NCBI GenBank assembly: GCA_937873135.1
Contig: CALMVQ010000283.1
Span: 1-48,269 of the forward strand
Source of the DNA: an uncultured Scytonema sp.
Lineage (GTDB): Bacteria > Cyanobacteriota > Cyanobacteriia > Cyanobacteriales > Nostocaceae
Length of the DNA stretch: 48,269 bases
Reading direction: 5' to 3'
Position numbers and translations under genes: made by a program. Below, in pieces: positions 17,979 to 25,942 of this stretch; within the stretch, counting starts at the first letter, position 1; each line of letters begins with the position of its first letter. The notes below the pieces were generated by a model. It made no database searches. It was given only the letters and a program-made list of their open reading frames with translations, and had not been told where the DNA came from.

Positions 17979-19544
17979 ATGGCTAACTTCCCTTGGCTGA
18001 CGACGATTATTCTGCTGCCGATAGTGGCGTCACTGTTCATTCCTTTCATCCCAGATAAAGAGGGCAAAACAGTACGTTGGTACGCCCTTATCGTCGGGCT
18101 AATTGATTTTGCATTGATTGTTTACGCTTTTTGTACTCAGTACGACTTCTCTAACCCAAATTTACAACTCGTGGAGAGTTACCCTTGGGTTCCACAACTG
18201 GATTTGAATTGGTCGGTAGGGGCAGACGGCTTGTCCATGCCCCTGATTATTTTGACTGGATTTATTACCACCCTTGCGACTTTAGCCGCTTGGCCTGTTA
18301 CATTCAAGCCCAGACTGTTTTACTTTTTGCTCCTGGCAATGTATGGCGGTCAAATTGCGGTGTTCGCAGTCCAAGATATGCTGTTCTTTTTCCTCGTGTG
18401 GGAACTGGAACTTGTACCAGTGTACTTCCTGCTGTCAATTTGGGGAGGGAAAAAGCGTCTCTACGCAGCGACCAAGTTTATTTTATACACAGCAGGTGGT
18501 TCGCTGTTTATTTTGGTCGGTGCCTTAACAATGGCGTTCTATGGCGATACGGTGACATTTGATATGCGATCGCTTGGGGCCAAAGACATTGCCTTGAATC
18601 TCCAACTTTGGCTTTACGCTGGCTTCCTGATTGCCTACGCCGTTAAGTTACCTATTTTCCCATTACACACCTGGTTGCCAGATGCCCACGGTGAAGCAAC
18701 AGCACCTGTACACATGTTGCTGGCAGGTATTCTCCTAAAAATGGGCGGTTATGCCTTGATTCGGATGAATGCTCAAATGCTTCCCGATGCCCACGCTTAT
18801 TTTGCACCAGTGTTAATAATTTTAGGGGTAGTTAATATTATCTACGCTGCCCTAACATCCTTTGCCCAGCGCAACCTCAAGCGAAAAATTGCCTACTCGT
18901 CAATTTCCCATATGGGCTTTGTCACCATTGGCATTGCCTCTTTCACAGATTTGGGATTGAATGGGGCAATGCTGCAAATGGTGTCCCACGGTTTAATTGG
19001 GGCGAGTTTGTTCTTCCTTGTAGGGGCGACTTATGACCGGACGCATACCCTGATGTTGGATGAAATGGGTGGTGTCGGCAAGAAAATGGGCAAAATGTTT
19101 GCCATGTGGACAACCTGTGCTATGGCATCTTTAGCTTTACCGGGAATGAGTGGTTTTGTGGCAGAGTTGATGATATTTGTTGGCTTTACCACCACCGATG
19201 CCTATAACCCGACTTTCAAAGCGATTGTGATCTTATTGATGGCAGTTGGTGTCATTCTCACGCCAATTTATCTGCTTTCAATGTTGCGGGAAATTTTCTA
19301 CGGCCAAGAGAATGAGGAATTAGTTTCTCACCAGAAACTCATAGATGCCGAACCCCGCGAGATTTTCATCATTGCCTGTTTGTTAGTACCAATTATTGGG
19401 ATTGGTTTGTATCCCAAAATGCTCACTCAGGTGTATGACTCCACAACTTTACAGTTAACGGCACGCTTGCGTGATTCGGTGCCCTCCTTGGCACAGCAAA
19501 AAGCACCTACAGTATCTTTGAATACGCCAAAGATAGAGAATTAG
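17979..19544 (+). CDS. ndhD: NAD(P)H-quinone oxidoreductase subunit 4 (NdhD1)
   Basis: NDH-1 subunit of 521 residues, homologous to NuoM, with about 14 membrane helices forming an antiporter-like proton channel. Signatures: [21 protein letters not shown] with the conserved Glu, [23 protein letters not shown] (lysine and WLPDAH motif) and [18 protein letters not shown]. Following NdhF1 in the same direction, it belongs to the D1/F1 pair of the respiratory and cyclic-flow NDH-1L complex. The ATG lies directly behind the STRR block with no obvious Shine-Dalgarno sequence. A terminator lies 36 bases past the stop codon. The length is normal. Confidence 0.95.
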   Translation: MANFPWLTTIILLPIVASLFIPFIPDKEGKTVRWYALIVGLIDFALIVYAFCTQYDFSNPNLQLVESYPWVPQLDLNWSVGADGLSMPLIILTGFITTLATLAAWPVTFKPRLFYFLLLAMYGGQIAVFAVQDMLFFFLVWELELVPVYFLLSIWGGKKRLYAATKFILYTAGGSLFILVGALTMAFYGDTVTFDMRSLGAKDIALNLQLWLYAGFLIAYAVKLPIFPLHTWLPDAHGEATAPVHMLLAGILLKMGGYALIRMNAQMLPDAHAYFAPVLIILGVVNIIYAALTSFAQRNLKRKIAYSSISHMGFVTIGIASFTDLGLNGAMLQMVSHGLIGASLFFLVGATYDRTHTLMLDEMGGVGKKMGKMFAMWTTCAMASLALPGMSGFVAELMIFVGFTTTDAYNPTFKAIVILLMAVGVILTPIYLLSMLREIFYGQENEELVSHQKLIDAEPREIFIIACLLVPIIGIGLYPKMLTQVYDSTTLQLTARLRDSVPSLAQQKAPTVSLNTPKIEN

Positions 19545-19579
19545 GTCGCAATTGTGACTGAAAATTGAGATTGCTCTTA

Positions 19580-19606
19580 GGGTGGGTTTTTGACCTGCCC
19601 TTTTTT
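19580..19606 (+). terminator. Terminator of the ndhF1-ndhD1 unit
   Basis: GGGTGGGT (19580-19587) pairs with ACCTGCCC (19593-19600, two G-U pairs) around a five-base loop and is followed by six T. It lies 36 bases after the ndhD1 stop codon. Confidence 0.8.
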
Positions 19607-19756
19607 AGTAAGTATTTAGACGCAGGCATCGCCGTTACGTTCACAATACGTGCATAAGTTGTTTACCCAAAACATATTAAGTCAATAAGACACTAAGCCA
19701 TCTACACCATGCAATAAGCGTGGTGTAGGGTAGTGACAACCTATTATTTTCTCTTG

Positions 19757-19916
19757 CCCCATTGCCTGATCATGGCTATGGGGATTTTAGCTATTCCGCC
19801 GTAAGCCTCCCACTGAATCCGGTACTCCGGATCAGTGGTGAGATATAAGGCGTGGTGGTGAGGAATTGAACGTCAACCAATAGTAGCCTATGGCTACTGA
19901 GGGTTGGGATGAACCC
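19757..19916 (+). ncRNA. Candidate structured RNA (multi-hairpin; possibly HEARO/omega-RNA-like)
   Basis: A 160-base non-coding stretch folds by eye into at least three good stems. CCCCAT (19757-19762) pairs with ATGGGG (19778-19783). CCACTGA plus TCCGG (19810-19822, one bulge) pairs with CCGGA plus TCAGTGG (19827-19838). CAACC plus AGTAGCC (19874-19888) pairs with GGCTACT plus GGTTG (19892-19906). GGGTT (19901-19905) can alternatively pair with AACCC (19912-19916). GC content is higher than in the surroundings. The style recalls HEARO (IscB-associated omega) RNAs or the end of an IS605-type element, but no IscB or TnpB gene is adjacent. Strand is assumed plus from this resemblance. Confidence 0.4.
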
Positions 19917-19944
19917 GGACAAAAACGGACAACCTTCTACAAAA

Positions 19945-20156
19945 TCAGTAGATCACAAACTTTCGGAAACTGACGTAAGAATCAGGGTTTCAGGGTTAAT
20001 AAATTAGGGGGAGACAGCGTTAGTTTAAGAGCGATCGCTTTAGGGTAACTAAAGGTATCGCCTGAAATGCTGATTAAGTGGTGATTTTTTGGTGTCTGGG
20101 TGAGGGGTGCAAATGTCCATGTAGCAGGGGTTATAAAAAACTTTGTGATCTACTGA
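19945..20156. repeat. 15-bp inverted repeat bounding about 210 bp
   Basis: TCAGTAGATCACAAA (19945-19959) recurs as its perfect complement at 20142-20156. The enclosed 182 bases contain no convincing ORF. Paired ends around a short non-coding segment fit a MITE-like or IS-derived remnant; no clear target-site duplication was found. Confidence 0.5.
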
Positions 20157-20188
20157 AAATCCTCACGCTCATTCGACGATCTTGGAGC

Positions 20189-20251
20189 ATTTTGAGACGG
20201 TTATTGACGATATTCTCAACAACAAAACAGATCAACCGCCTCAAAATGCAA
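20189..20251. repeat. 16-bp imperfect inverted repeat
   Basis: GCATTTTGAGACGGTT and AACCGCCTCAAAATGC form a 16-bp stem with a single G-U pair and a loop of about 30 bases. It lies between the MITE-like segment and the Uma2 gene. Role unknown; possibly part of the same decayed element. Confidence 0.5.
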
Positions 20252-20369
20252 AGTCTGCCGGGGGAAGCTTCCAAGGCGCGAGCTTTATATTAGTAGGATA
20301 CGTTCGGCAGAGGTAGTAAGGCTTTCAAAACACAAAACCTCAAGTATTGGAAACATCTGAAGTAGTCAC

Positions 20370-20999
20370 TCATATTAAGCTTTTAACCCAAGTACGGAAA
20401 GCACGAGTGGTTGCTATTTCCCCATTCTTTCTAGTAGCTTGGATAAATTGAGGAATTTCTTTAACTGGTATACGAGCAAAGGTAGGACTGCTCGCCACCT
20501 CTGAATATTCCTTGCCACTAAGGCGGTAAACCCGCAAGACACTACCGTTATAACGCCAGAACTCAGGTATACCCATTGAAGCGTAAAGAGTCAACTTATT
20601 TACCGCAGGACGTGAGTACTCCACTTCAAGCACAAGATCTGGCGGTGGATCTGTGCCCAGGTTTATATTTTCCTTATCCCTAACTAAGGACTCATTCTGA
20701 ATGTAGTAGCTGCTATCTGGTTCACCCCCCTTTTCCAAGTCATCTCGTGTTAAAGTCAGCGAACCAGTGCGTTTAATTTCCAAACCCAGTTCTTCACACA
20801 TCACCACAATAAAAGCTTCAATTAAGCGGTTTGAGTTCTCGTGGGGTACAAGTGGAGACAGAATATCTACTATTCCATTGTCATAGGCGAGTCTGGTGTT
20901 ACGCTCCTCACCCATGTCAGCCAGCATACTTTTGAATGTTTGCCAGCTAATGTTTTCGAGTACAGTCCTAGTTTCTGCGGGTGTTACGGTTGTTACCAT
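20370..20999 (-). CDS. Uma2 family (DUF820) endonuclease-like protein
   Basis: Protein of 209 residues of the Uma2/DUF820 family, which has a PD-(D/E)XK nuclease-type fold and is greatly expanded in cyanobacteria. Recognisable parts: SWQTFKSMLADMGEERNTRLAYDNGIVDILSP at the N-terminus, GEPDSSYYIQN and DPPPDLVLEVEYSRP carrying the acidic residues, then KLTLYASMGIPEFWRYNG. The predicted fold has putative metal-binding acids intact; actual nuclease activity and role are not established for the family. Its start overlaps the upstream gene (20968-21351) by 32 bases, so the two are probably translationally coupled. Confidence 0.88.
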   Translation of the reverse strand: MVTTVTPAETRTVLENISWQTFKSMLADMGEERNTRLAYDNGIVDILSPLVPHENSNRLIEAFIVVMCEELGLEIKRTGSLTLTRDDLEKGGEPDSSYYIQNESLVRDKENINLGTDPPPDLVLEVEYSRPAVNKLTLYASMGIPEFWRYNGSVLRVYRLSGKEYSEVASSPTFARIPVKEIPQFIQATRKNGEIATTRAFRTWVKSLI

Positions 21000-21351
21000 G
21001 ATTTAGTACCTCTGTAAAAACATGGGCATCACTTCTCACAATAGCGTTGGCGAGTTCAGCAAGTTCCTTCTTAACTGCGGTTCGTTCTTTTTCACCATTA
21101 AACGTAGCCCAATCACGCGGTAACAGGGACACTGTTATTAACCATGTCCATATCCCATCGTCCCAGTTATCATATTCTTCAAGAGTAATGCTAACGCCAC
21201 GAGCACGTAACGTTCGCGAAACCAGGTTGAATCCCCGTACATCTGCAAGCTCTGCGAGAGTGTTCGCAAGAGTTTCGGGGGAAACAGGCACCGGACACTC
21301 ATTATATGGTCGAAGTCCGTTTCGCCCATACACAGATCGGCAATCATCCAT
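20968..21351 (-). CDS. Hypothetical protein coupled to Uma2
   Basis: ORF of 127 residues from the ATG at 21351 (a GTG at 21372 would add seven). I do not recognise a named family. Soluble, mixed alpha/beta composition with segments SPETLANTLAELADVRGF, LRARGVSITLEEYDNWDDGIWTWLITVSLLP and KKELAELANAIV; the DNWDDGIWTW segment looks like a strand-rich core. Its 3' end overlaps the start of the Uma2 gene by 32 bases in another frame, which favours a real, co-translated gene. The opposite strand also has an open frame (21047-21391), but its translation lacks protein-like order. A partner role with Uma2 is inference. Confidence 0.6.
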   Translation of the reverse strand: MDDCRSVYGRNGLRPYNECPVPVSPETLANTLAELADVRGFNLVSRTLRARGVSITLEEYDNWDDGIWTWLITVSLLPRDWATFNGEKERTAVKKELAELANAIVRSDAHVFTEVLNHGNNRNTRRN

Positions 21352-21443
21352 GAAATTCACAACCAGAGGCACTTCCGAAGAAAGATTGTAGGGACAAATA
21401 GTTGATACCCCCCTACAAAAAATTACACCGTAAAATTAAGAAT

Positions 21444-21487
21444 TTTACGTAAAATTAACCAAACGTTACTGCTCGATTAATTGAATG
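21444..21487 (+). promoter_or_regulatory. Candidate Pho box upstream of phoD
   Basis: Three direct repeats begin at exact 11-base spacing: TTAACCA (21455), TTACTGC (21466) and TTAATTG (21477), with a weaker TTTACGT at 21444. Tandem octamers with TTAA cores at 11-base spacing are the form of cyanobacterial SphR (PhoB-type) binding sites. The last repeat is about 45 bases from the phoD start codon. The sphR-sphS operon is also in this window. Confidence 0.5.
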
Positions 21488-21528
21488 TTGATAGTCTTTA
21501 TCACAAGCTTCAACGGGCATGATCAATC

Positions 21529-23226
21529 ATGGATAGACGGACATTTCTGAAGTACTCACTCTCCACGGGTCTTGTGATTTGGGCAGGTGAGCAACTTCCC
21601 AAGGTGCTTTCAATGAACGAAGAGCAAATAAAAGAGTTGTTTGCTTTTGGAAAAGCCGATGCTGCGACACCTGTTTTTCCGCAAAGTGTGGCGGCAGGCG
21701 ATCCACAGCCACATGGGATTACGCTATGGACTCGTGTTGTTCCACCCCAGACAGGTTCAGTTAAGGCTGCTTTTGAGATTTCCACAGACGCTGAGTTTAG
21801 TAAGTCTGTCTTACGTGGTATCGCGCAGACAGATGAGTCAAAGGATTATACTCTCAAAGTTCGCTTGGATTCCGAGCATCTCCGACCCTTTACCACCTAC
21901 TACTATCGATTCATTTACAAAGGAACAGCCAGCCGAACGGCTCGCTTTAAAACCCTGCCTGCTTCCAAATCTAAACTCAACAAGCTCCGCTTTGCGTATA
22001 TCAATTGCCAAGACTATACGAACGGTTACTATAACGCTTATCGCTTCCTGGCCCAAGAGGAGATAGATTTTGTTGTCTTTTTAGGCGATTACATTTACGA
22101 AACGGTGGGAGACACTAGTTTCCAAAGTGGCGTTCGTCCCCTCCAGCTACCTAGTGGTCAACCAGCTGCGGCGACACTTGAAGACTATCGATACCTCTAT
22201 CAAAACTACAATAGCGATCCAGATTTGCAAAAGCTGCGGGAACATGCTGCGTTTATCACTATTTGGGATGACCACGAGTTTGCCAACGATGCCTTTCAAG
22301 TAAATGCTACTGATCAAGTTCCTTTCAAGAAACCAGAACTTCGTCAGTCAGCAAATCAGGCATGGGCTGAACATACCCCCACCAGCATTCCTTTTCAAGC
22401 TGAGAAAGATCCGTTAGCTTCCATACAGATATATCGCAAATTCAAATTTGGTAACTTGCTTGAACTCGTGATGACAGACGAACGTCTCTACCGAGATGGC
22501 CCTCCCTGTGATGACTTAGCGGCGCAGCAGCAGCGTTATCTTACCCAAAAGCGATATACTACACCAGATTGTCCGGAACGCAGCAATCCAAACAGAACTA
22601 TGTTGGGTCTTACACAGCGTGAGTGGTTCTTAAACCAAATTCTCAACTCTGACTCCATCTGGAAGGTTTGGGGAAATGAAGTCATGACATTGCAACTTAA
22701 GATTCTATCAGCATTCGCTACACAATTGTTAGGGCAACCAGCACCAGATTTGTTTGCGGATTTGGATCAGTGGGATGGCTATCCTGCTGAACGCGCTTTA
22801 ATATTTCAAACTCTTAAAGATGGTGGAGTGAAAAACTTTGTCACAATCACCGGCGATCTTCACACTTTTGTCACTGGATATCAGAAAGTGAACTTTGACG
22901 ACCCACAGGATGTGCCAGTTGGAGTAGAGTTCGTCGTTGGTTCAACAACCTCCTCCAATTTAGCAGAGCAAACCGCTTCAAATTCCACAGGACCTTCAGT
23001 TGAAGCCACCACTCAAATACTTAGGGCTAGTAATCCGCACATTGAGTACTTTAACTCGACAACCCACGGTTATAATTTGGTGGAATTGACACAAGAGGCT
23101 CTGACTTGCACTTTGAAGGCAGTTAGCGATATTACAAAACCAGGGGGAACACTTTCAACTCTCAAGGTTTACCGAGTCAGTCGCGATCGCGTGTTCATTG
23201 AAGATATAACCCCTGCTGGGATTTGA
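21529..23226 (+). CDS. phoD: PhoD-type alkaline phosphatase, Tat-exported
   Basis: Phosphodiesterase/alkaline phosphatase of 565 residues. The N-terminus (MDRRTFLKYSLSTG) has a twin-arginine motif, so the folded enzyme is exported by Tat to the periplasm or surface. A PhoD-like N-terminal domain (FPQSVAAGDPQPHGITLWTRV) precedes the metallophosphatase domain with metal-ligand segments NCQDYTNG, FLGDYIYE, WDDHEFANDAF and TGDLHTF. PhoD binds Fe and Ca and releases phosphate from mono- and diesters under phosphate starvation. The upstream repeats at 21455-21487 fit control by SphR. The length is usual. It is transcribed alone and followed by a hairpin at 23267. Confidence 0.93.
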   Translation: MDRRTFLKYSLSTGLVIWAGEQLPKVLSMNEEQIKELFAFGKADAATPVFPQSVAAGDPQPHGITLWTRVVPPQTGSVKAAFEISTDAEFSKSVLRGIAQTDESKDYTLKVRLDSEHLRPFTTYYYRFIYKGTASRTARFKTLPASKSKLNKLRFAYINCQDYTNGYYNAYRFLAQEEIDFVVFLGDYIYETVGDTSFQSGVRPLQLPSGQPAAATLEDYRYLYQNYNSDPDLQKLREHAAFITIWDDHEFANDAFQVNATDQVPFKKPELRQSANQAWAEHTPTSIPFQAEKDPLASIQIYRKFKFGNLLELVMTDERLYRDGPPCDDLAAQQQRYLTQKRYTTPDCPERSNPNRTMLGLTQREWFLNQILNSDSIWKVWGNEVMTLQLKILSAFATQLLGQPAPDLFADLDQWDGYPAERALIFQTLKDGGVKNFVTITGDLHTFVTGYQKVNFDDPQDVPVGVEFVVGSTTSSNLAEQTASNSTGPSVEATTQILRASNPHIEYFNSTTHGYNLVELTQEALTCTLKAVSDITKPGGTLSTLKVYRVSRDRVFIEDITPAGI

Positions 23227-23266
23227 CCGCAGAAAGGCATTGACCTTGCATCCGTAACTCGTTCTC

Positions 23267-23300
23267 AGATTCCCGACAACTCTTACGAAGTCGGGAATCT
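23267..23300. terminator. Hairpin downstream of phoD
   Basis: AGATTCCCGAC (23267-23277) and GTCGGGAATCT (23290-23300) form an 11-bp stem with a 12-base loop, 41 bases after the phoD stop codon. It shares the CCCGAC/GTCGGG core with the hairpin at 3131-3161 and has no strong U-run. Confidence 0.6.
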
Positions 23301-23332
23301 TAGCCCTAGCTATGAATGATAGCGTTATTCAT

Positions 23333-23476
23333 GGTATTCTAAATAGGCTTGGGGTTAGGAAACTCCGGTGCAATTCCGGGACTGTGCCGCAGCTGTAAGC
23401 CAATTTTGAAGCGGAAGTTAGCCTGAAGAGCAAACTCCAAACCAAAATTGAGCAAGTCAGAATGCTAACCTGAGCG
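23333..23476 (+). promoter_or_regulatory. Cobalamin riboswitch
   Basis: The leader of cobG contains the conserved cobalamin aptamer elements: GGAAACTCCGGTGCAATTCC followed by GGGACTGTGCCGCAGCTGTAA, and the 3' element AAGTCAGAATGC at 23454-23465. The closing stem pairs GGTTAG (23353-23358) with CTAACC (23465-23470). The class is RF00174 (adenosyl- or aqua/methylcobalamin). The aptamer ends only a few bases before the presumed GTG start, so control is probably at translation initiation: B12 binding would hide the start region and lower B12 synthesis. Confidence 0.93.
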
Positions 23477-25051
23477 GTGTTTAACAAACACATTTACCAT
23501 CTATTCCCTGCGTCGCACGGGGAAGGAGTTATTCCTTTGTTGCCTCAACTTGTCGAACAAAAAGTTTCTTGCCATCAAAATATATCAGTCACTGAATCGG
23601 AAACGGCTGGGAAAACGCTGCCTAGTCTTACCTGTCCAGGCTTGTTTTACTCTACACCAGCAAGAGACGGAATTCTCTCACGTATTCGGGTTCCTGGAGG
23701 AATTTTTTCCAGTCAACAAGCTGATGCGATCGCGGAGTTTGCTGATCGCTTTGGTGGCGGTTACATTCACATCACAAACCGGGCAAATATACAAATTCGT
23801 CAAGTTCAAGGAATTAAATCCAACCTTTCAATTTTACAGCAGGCGGGACTAACTGGTAACAGAGAAGTTGACCACATCCGCAACATCATGGCGAGTCCAA
23901 CAGCAGGAATCGATCCTCTCGAGTTAATTGATACCCGTTCATTAGTCAGAGAGTTAGATGAATATATCTGTCAGCATGCCAAGCTAGCGGGATTATCACC
24001 AAAATTTAGTGTGGGATTTGACGGTGGTGGCGTAGTTTCAATCAGCGAACAGCTTAACGAAATTGTTTTTAGTGCTGTTGCCTTGGGTGGAGACTGTGAA
24101 CTAAGTGCTGGTATTTATTTTCGCTTAAAGCTGGCACAGGATTGCAACATCGTTGTTAAACCAGAAGAATGTCTACCTGTAGTCGCCGCTTTGGCCCAAG
24201 TTTACTTAGACAATGTTGATCCAAATAGCGATCACAAACCTCGTTTAAAACATTTGTTGCAAAGTTGGGGAGTGCAGCACTATTTAGAGAAAGCTCAATA
24301 CTCTCTCCCGTTTCCATTCAAAAAAGTATTATTTCAACCAAAAAAATCTAGTATAAATACTGAAAATCAGCATTTGGGTGTTCATCCCCAAAAACAGCAG
24401 GGACTTTATTACATTGGGGTTGTCTTGCCCTTGGGGCGGCTAGACGCTCTCGCGTTGCGCTCTTTAGCACATTTAGCAAATGCCTTTGGCAGCGGTACAC
24501 TCAGATTGACACCCTGGCAGAACCTGCTAATTTCAGATATTCCCAACCAATATTTAACTCATGTACAAGATGAAATAGAATGCTTAGGTTTGCATTGGTC
24601 TGCAACTCACATCCACGGTGCTTTAATGGCTTGTACAGGTAACATGGGGTGTGCATCCTCTGCGACTGATACTAAAGGACAAGCGCTAGCTTTGGCAAAG
24701 CATTTAGAGGCTAATATCATACTTGATATGCCTGTCAAAATCCATTTTAGTGGTTGTCCTAAATCCTGCGCCTATCATGGTATAAGTGACATAACTTTGC
24801 TAGGGAAGCGAATAGAGAAGGAGACGACAGTATTGGAGGGGTATCACATCTATGTTGGGAATCAAGAGCAGCCATTTGGGCGAGAACTCTACAGAAATGT
24901 TCCTTGGGCTGAACTACCCACCAAGATTTTGCAGTTGCTACAAATATATAAAACCAAGCGTGCTGCAAATAATGAGTTTTTCAGGGAATTTGCTGACAAA
25001 TACCCAGTGACTCAATTAAGGAAGTGGATTGATACAAGCGATGTCTCTTGA
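23477..25051 (+). CDS. cobG: Precorrin-3B synthase CobG
   Basis: Protein of 524 residues of the nitrite/sulfite reductase-like family, assigned as CobG, which hydroxylates precorrin-3A to precorrin-3B in aerobic cobalamin synthesis. Two ferredoxin-like halves are visible (CPGLFYSTPARDGILSRIRVPGG; HITNRANIQIRQV; LRLTPWQNLLISDI), and the Fe4S4 ligands lie in ACTGNMGCASSA and HFSGCPKSCAYHG. It is preceded directly by a cobalamin riboswitch and followed by cobI and cobJ, which supports CobG over a nitrite or sulfite reductase. The start is uncertain: the GTG at 23477 adds about 50 residues before the family core, and no ATG is available. Confidence 0.9.
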   Translation: MFNKHIYHLFPASHGEGVIPLLPQLVEQKVSCHQNISVTESETAGKTLPSLTCPGLFYSTPARDGILSRIRVPGGIFSSQQADAIAEFADRFGGGYIHITNRANIQIRQVQGIKSNLSILQQAGLTGNREVDHIRNIMASPTAGIDPLELIDTRSLVRELDEYICQHAKLAGLSPKFSVGFDGGGVVSISEQLNEIVFSAVALGGDCELSAGIYFRLKLAQDCNIVVKPEECLPVVAALAQVYLDNVDPNSDHKPRLKHLLQSWGVQHYLEKAQYSLPFPFKKVLFQPKKSSINTENQHLGVHPQKQQGLYYIGVVLPLGRLDALALRSLAHLANAFGSGTLRLTPWQNLLISDIPNQYLTHVQDEIECLGLHWSATHIHGALMACTGNMGCASSATDTKGQALALAKHLEANIILDMPVKIHFSGCPKSCAYHGISDITLLGKRIEKETTVLEGYHIYVGNQEQPFGRELYRNVPWAELPTKILQLLQIYKTKRAANNEFFREFADKYPVTQLRKWIDTSDVS

Positions 25052-25162
25052 TTCGCCGCAAGAGAGCACCTGCCCGATTTAGTTGAATATTGAACGCCAC
25101 CAGATCATATCTTTCCCTTTAACTCCAGGTCAAAAAGTTAAACTTATCAATAATTATTTACA

Positions 25163-25897
25163 ATGCTGCAACATTCTGGTCATCTCTATGGTATAGGGAT
25201 TGGTCCCGGCGATCCGGAACTGCTAACCCTGAAAGCACTTCGGCTTCTACAGGCTGCCCCAGTCGTTGCTTATCCAGTGGCGGAACATGGCAAAAGCCTT
25301 GCTCGATCAATTGTTGCTCAATATTTACGTGCAGATCAAATCGAGATTCCAATGTTTTTCCCCTTTAAACTCGAAGAATCCGCACAACCGTTTTATGACA
25401 AAGCCGCCGAGAAATTGGCAGAACATCTAAATGCTGCAAGGGATGTCGCAGTTTTGTGTGAGGGAGACCCGTTTTTCTACGGTAGCTTCATGTATCTTTA
25501 TACGCGACTTTCGGACCAATTTCCTACTGAAGTTGTACCAGGAATATCGTCCGTTATGGCAAGTGCATCGACTTTAGGCGTTCCCCTGACGTATCGTAAC
25601 GATGCTTTTGTCGTGCTACCTGCCATACTCCCAGCTGAAGTCTTAGCAGCCCGATTACAAATTGCTGATGCTGCCGTCATCATCAAGTTAGGTAAGCACT
25701 TTACCAAAGTTCATGCGGTTTTGAACCAATTGGGGTTAACTGAACGAGCGCTTTATATTGAGAGAGCAACAATGCCGAATCAACGGATTGTGCCTTTTCG
25801 TGAGGTAGAGCCTGAGACCGTACCCTATTTCTCGTTAATTATGATACCAAGCCAATGGCAGCCGTCATCAGTCCACAACTTTATCAACAAACTTTGA
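25163..25897 (+). CDS. cobI: Precorrin-2 C20-methyltransferase
   Basis: SAM-dependent methyltransferase of 244 residues that converts precorrin-2 to precorrin-3A (CobI/CbiL). The tetrapyrrole methylase signature is GIGIGPGDPELLTLKALRLLQ at the N-terminus, followed by VAVLCEGDPFFYGSFMYLY and EVVPGISSVMASAS, both typical of the SAM and substrate pockets. Length fits CobI. It lies 111 bases after cobG and four bases before the CbiG-CobJ reading frame, so the three genes probably form one riboswitch-controlled transcript. Secure. Confidence 0.94.
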   Translation: MLQHSGHLYGIGIGPGDPELLTLKALRLLQAAPVVAYPVAEHGKSLARSIVAQYLRADQIEIPMFFPFKLEESAQPFYDKAAEKLAEHLNAARDVAVLCEGDPFFYGSFMYLYTRLSDQFPTEVVPGISSVMASASTLGVPLTYRNDAFVVLPAILPAEVLAARLQIADAAVIIKLGKHFTKVHAVLNQLGLTERALYIERATMPNQRIVPFREVEPETVPYFSLIMIPSQWQPSSVHNFINKL

Positions 25898-25942
25898 TTC
25901 TTGCAGGAGAGTAAGTTAATAGATAATTCCTGCCAAGTAATA

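Larger units (their letters stand above)
19607..20369. other. Gene-poor interval ndhD1-Uma2
   Basis: About 0.76 kb without a convincing gene. A short plus-strand ORF at 20078-20293 has an odd, Cys/Arg-rich translation and overlaps inverted repeats, so I do not call it. Contents: a hairpin at 19702-19728 (CTACACCA with TGGTGTAG), the structured element at 19757-19916, the 15-bp inverted repeat pair and the 16-bp stem described separately. The density of inverted repeats suggests decayed mobile DNA. Confidence 0.5.

Noticed and set aside
19757-19916. tRNA or group II intron domain V
   Set aside because: No cloverleaf with a TTCGA-type T loop could be drawn, and the short domain V hairpin with its conserved AGC/GNRA features is absent.
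20078-20293. Plus-strand ORF of 71 codons between ndhD1 and Uma2
   Set aside because: Rich in Cys and Arg with no family resemblance, overlaps two inverted-repeat structures, and lacks a Shine-Dalgarno sequence; more likely repeat debris than a gene.
21047-21391. Plus-strand ORF of 114 codons opposite the gene coupled to Uma2
   Set aside because: Ser/Arg-rich, disordered-looking translation; the minus-strand frame has better protein character and overlaps Uma2 in a coupled arrangement.
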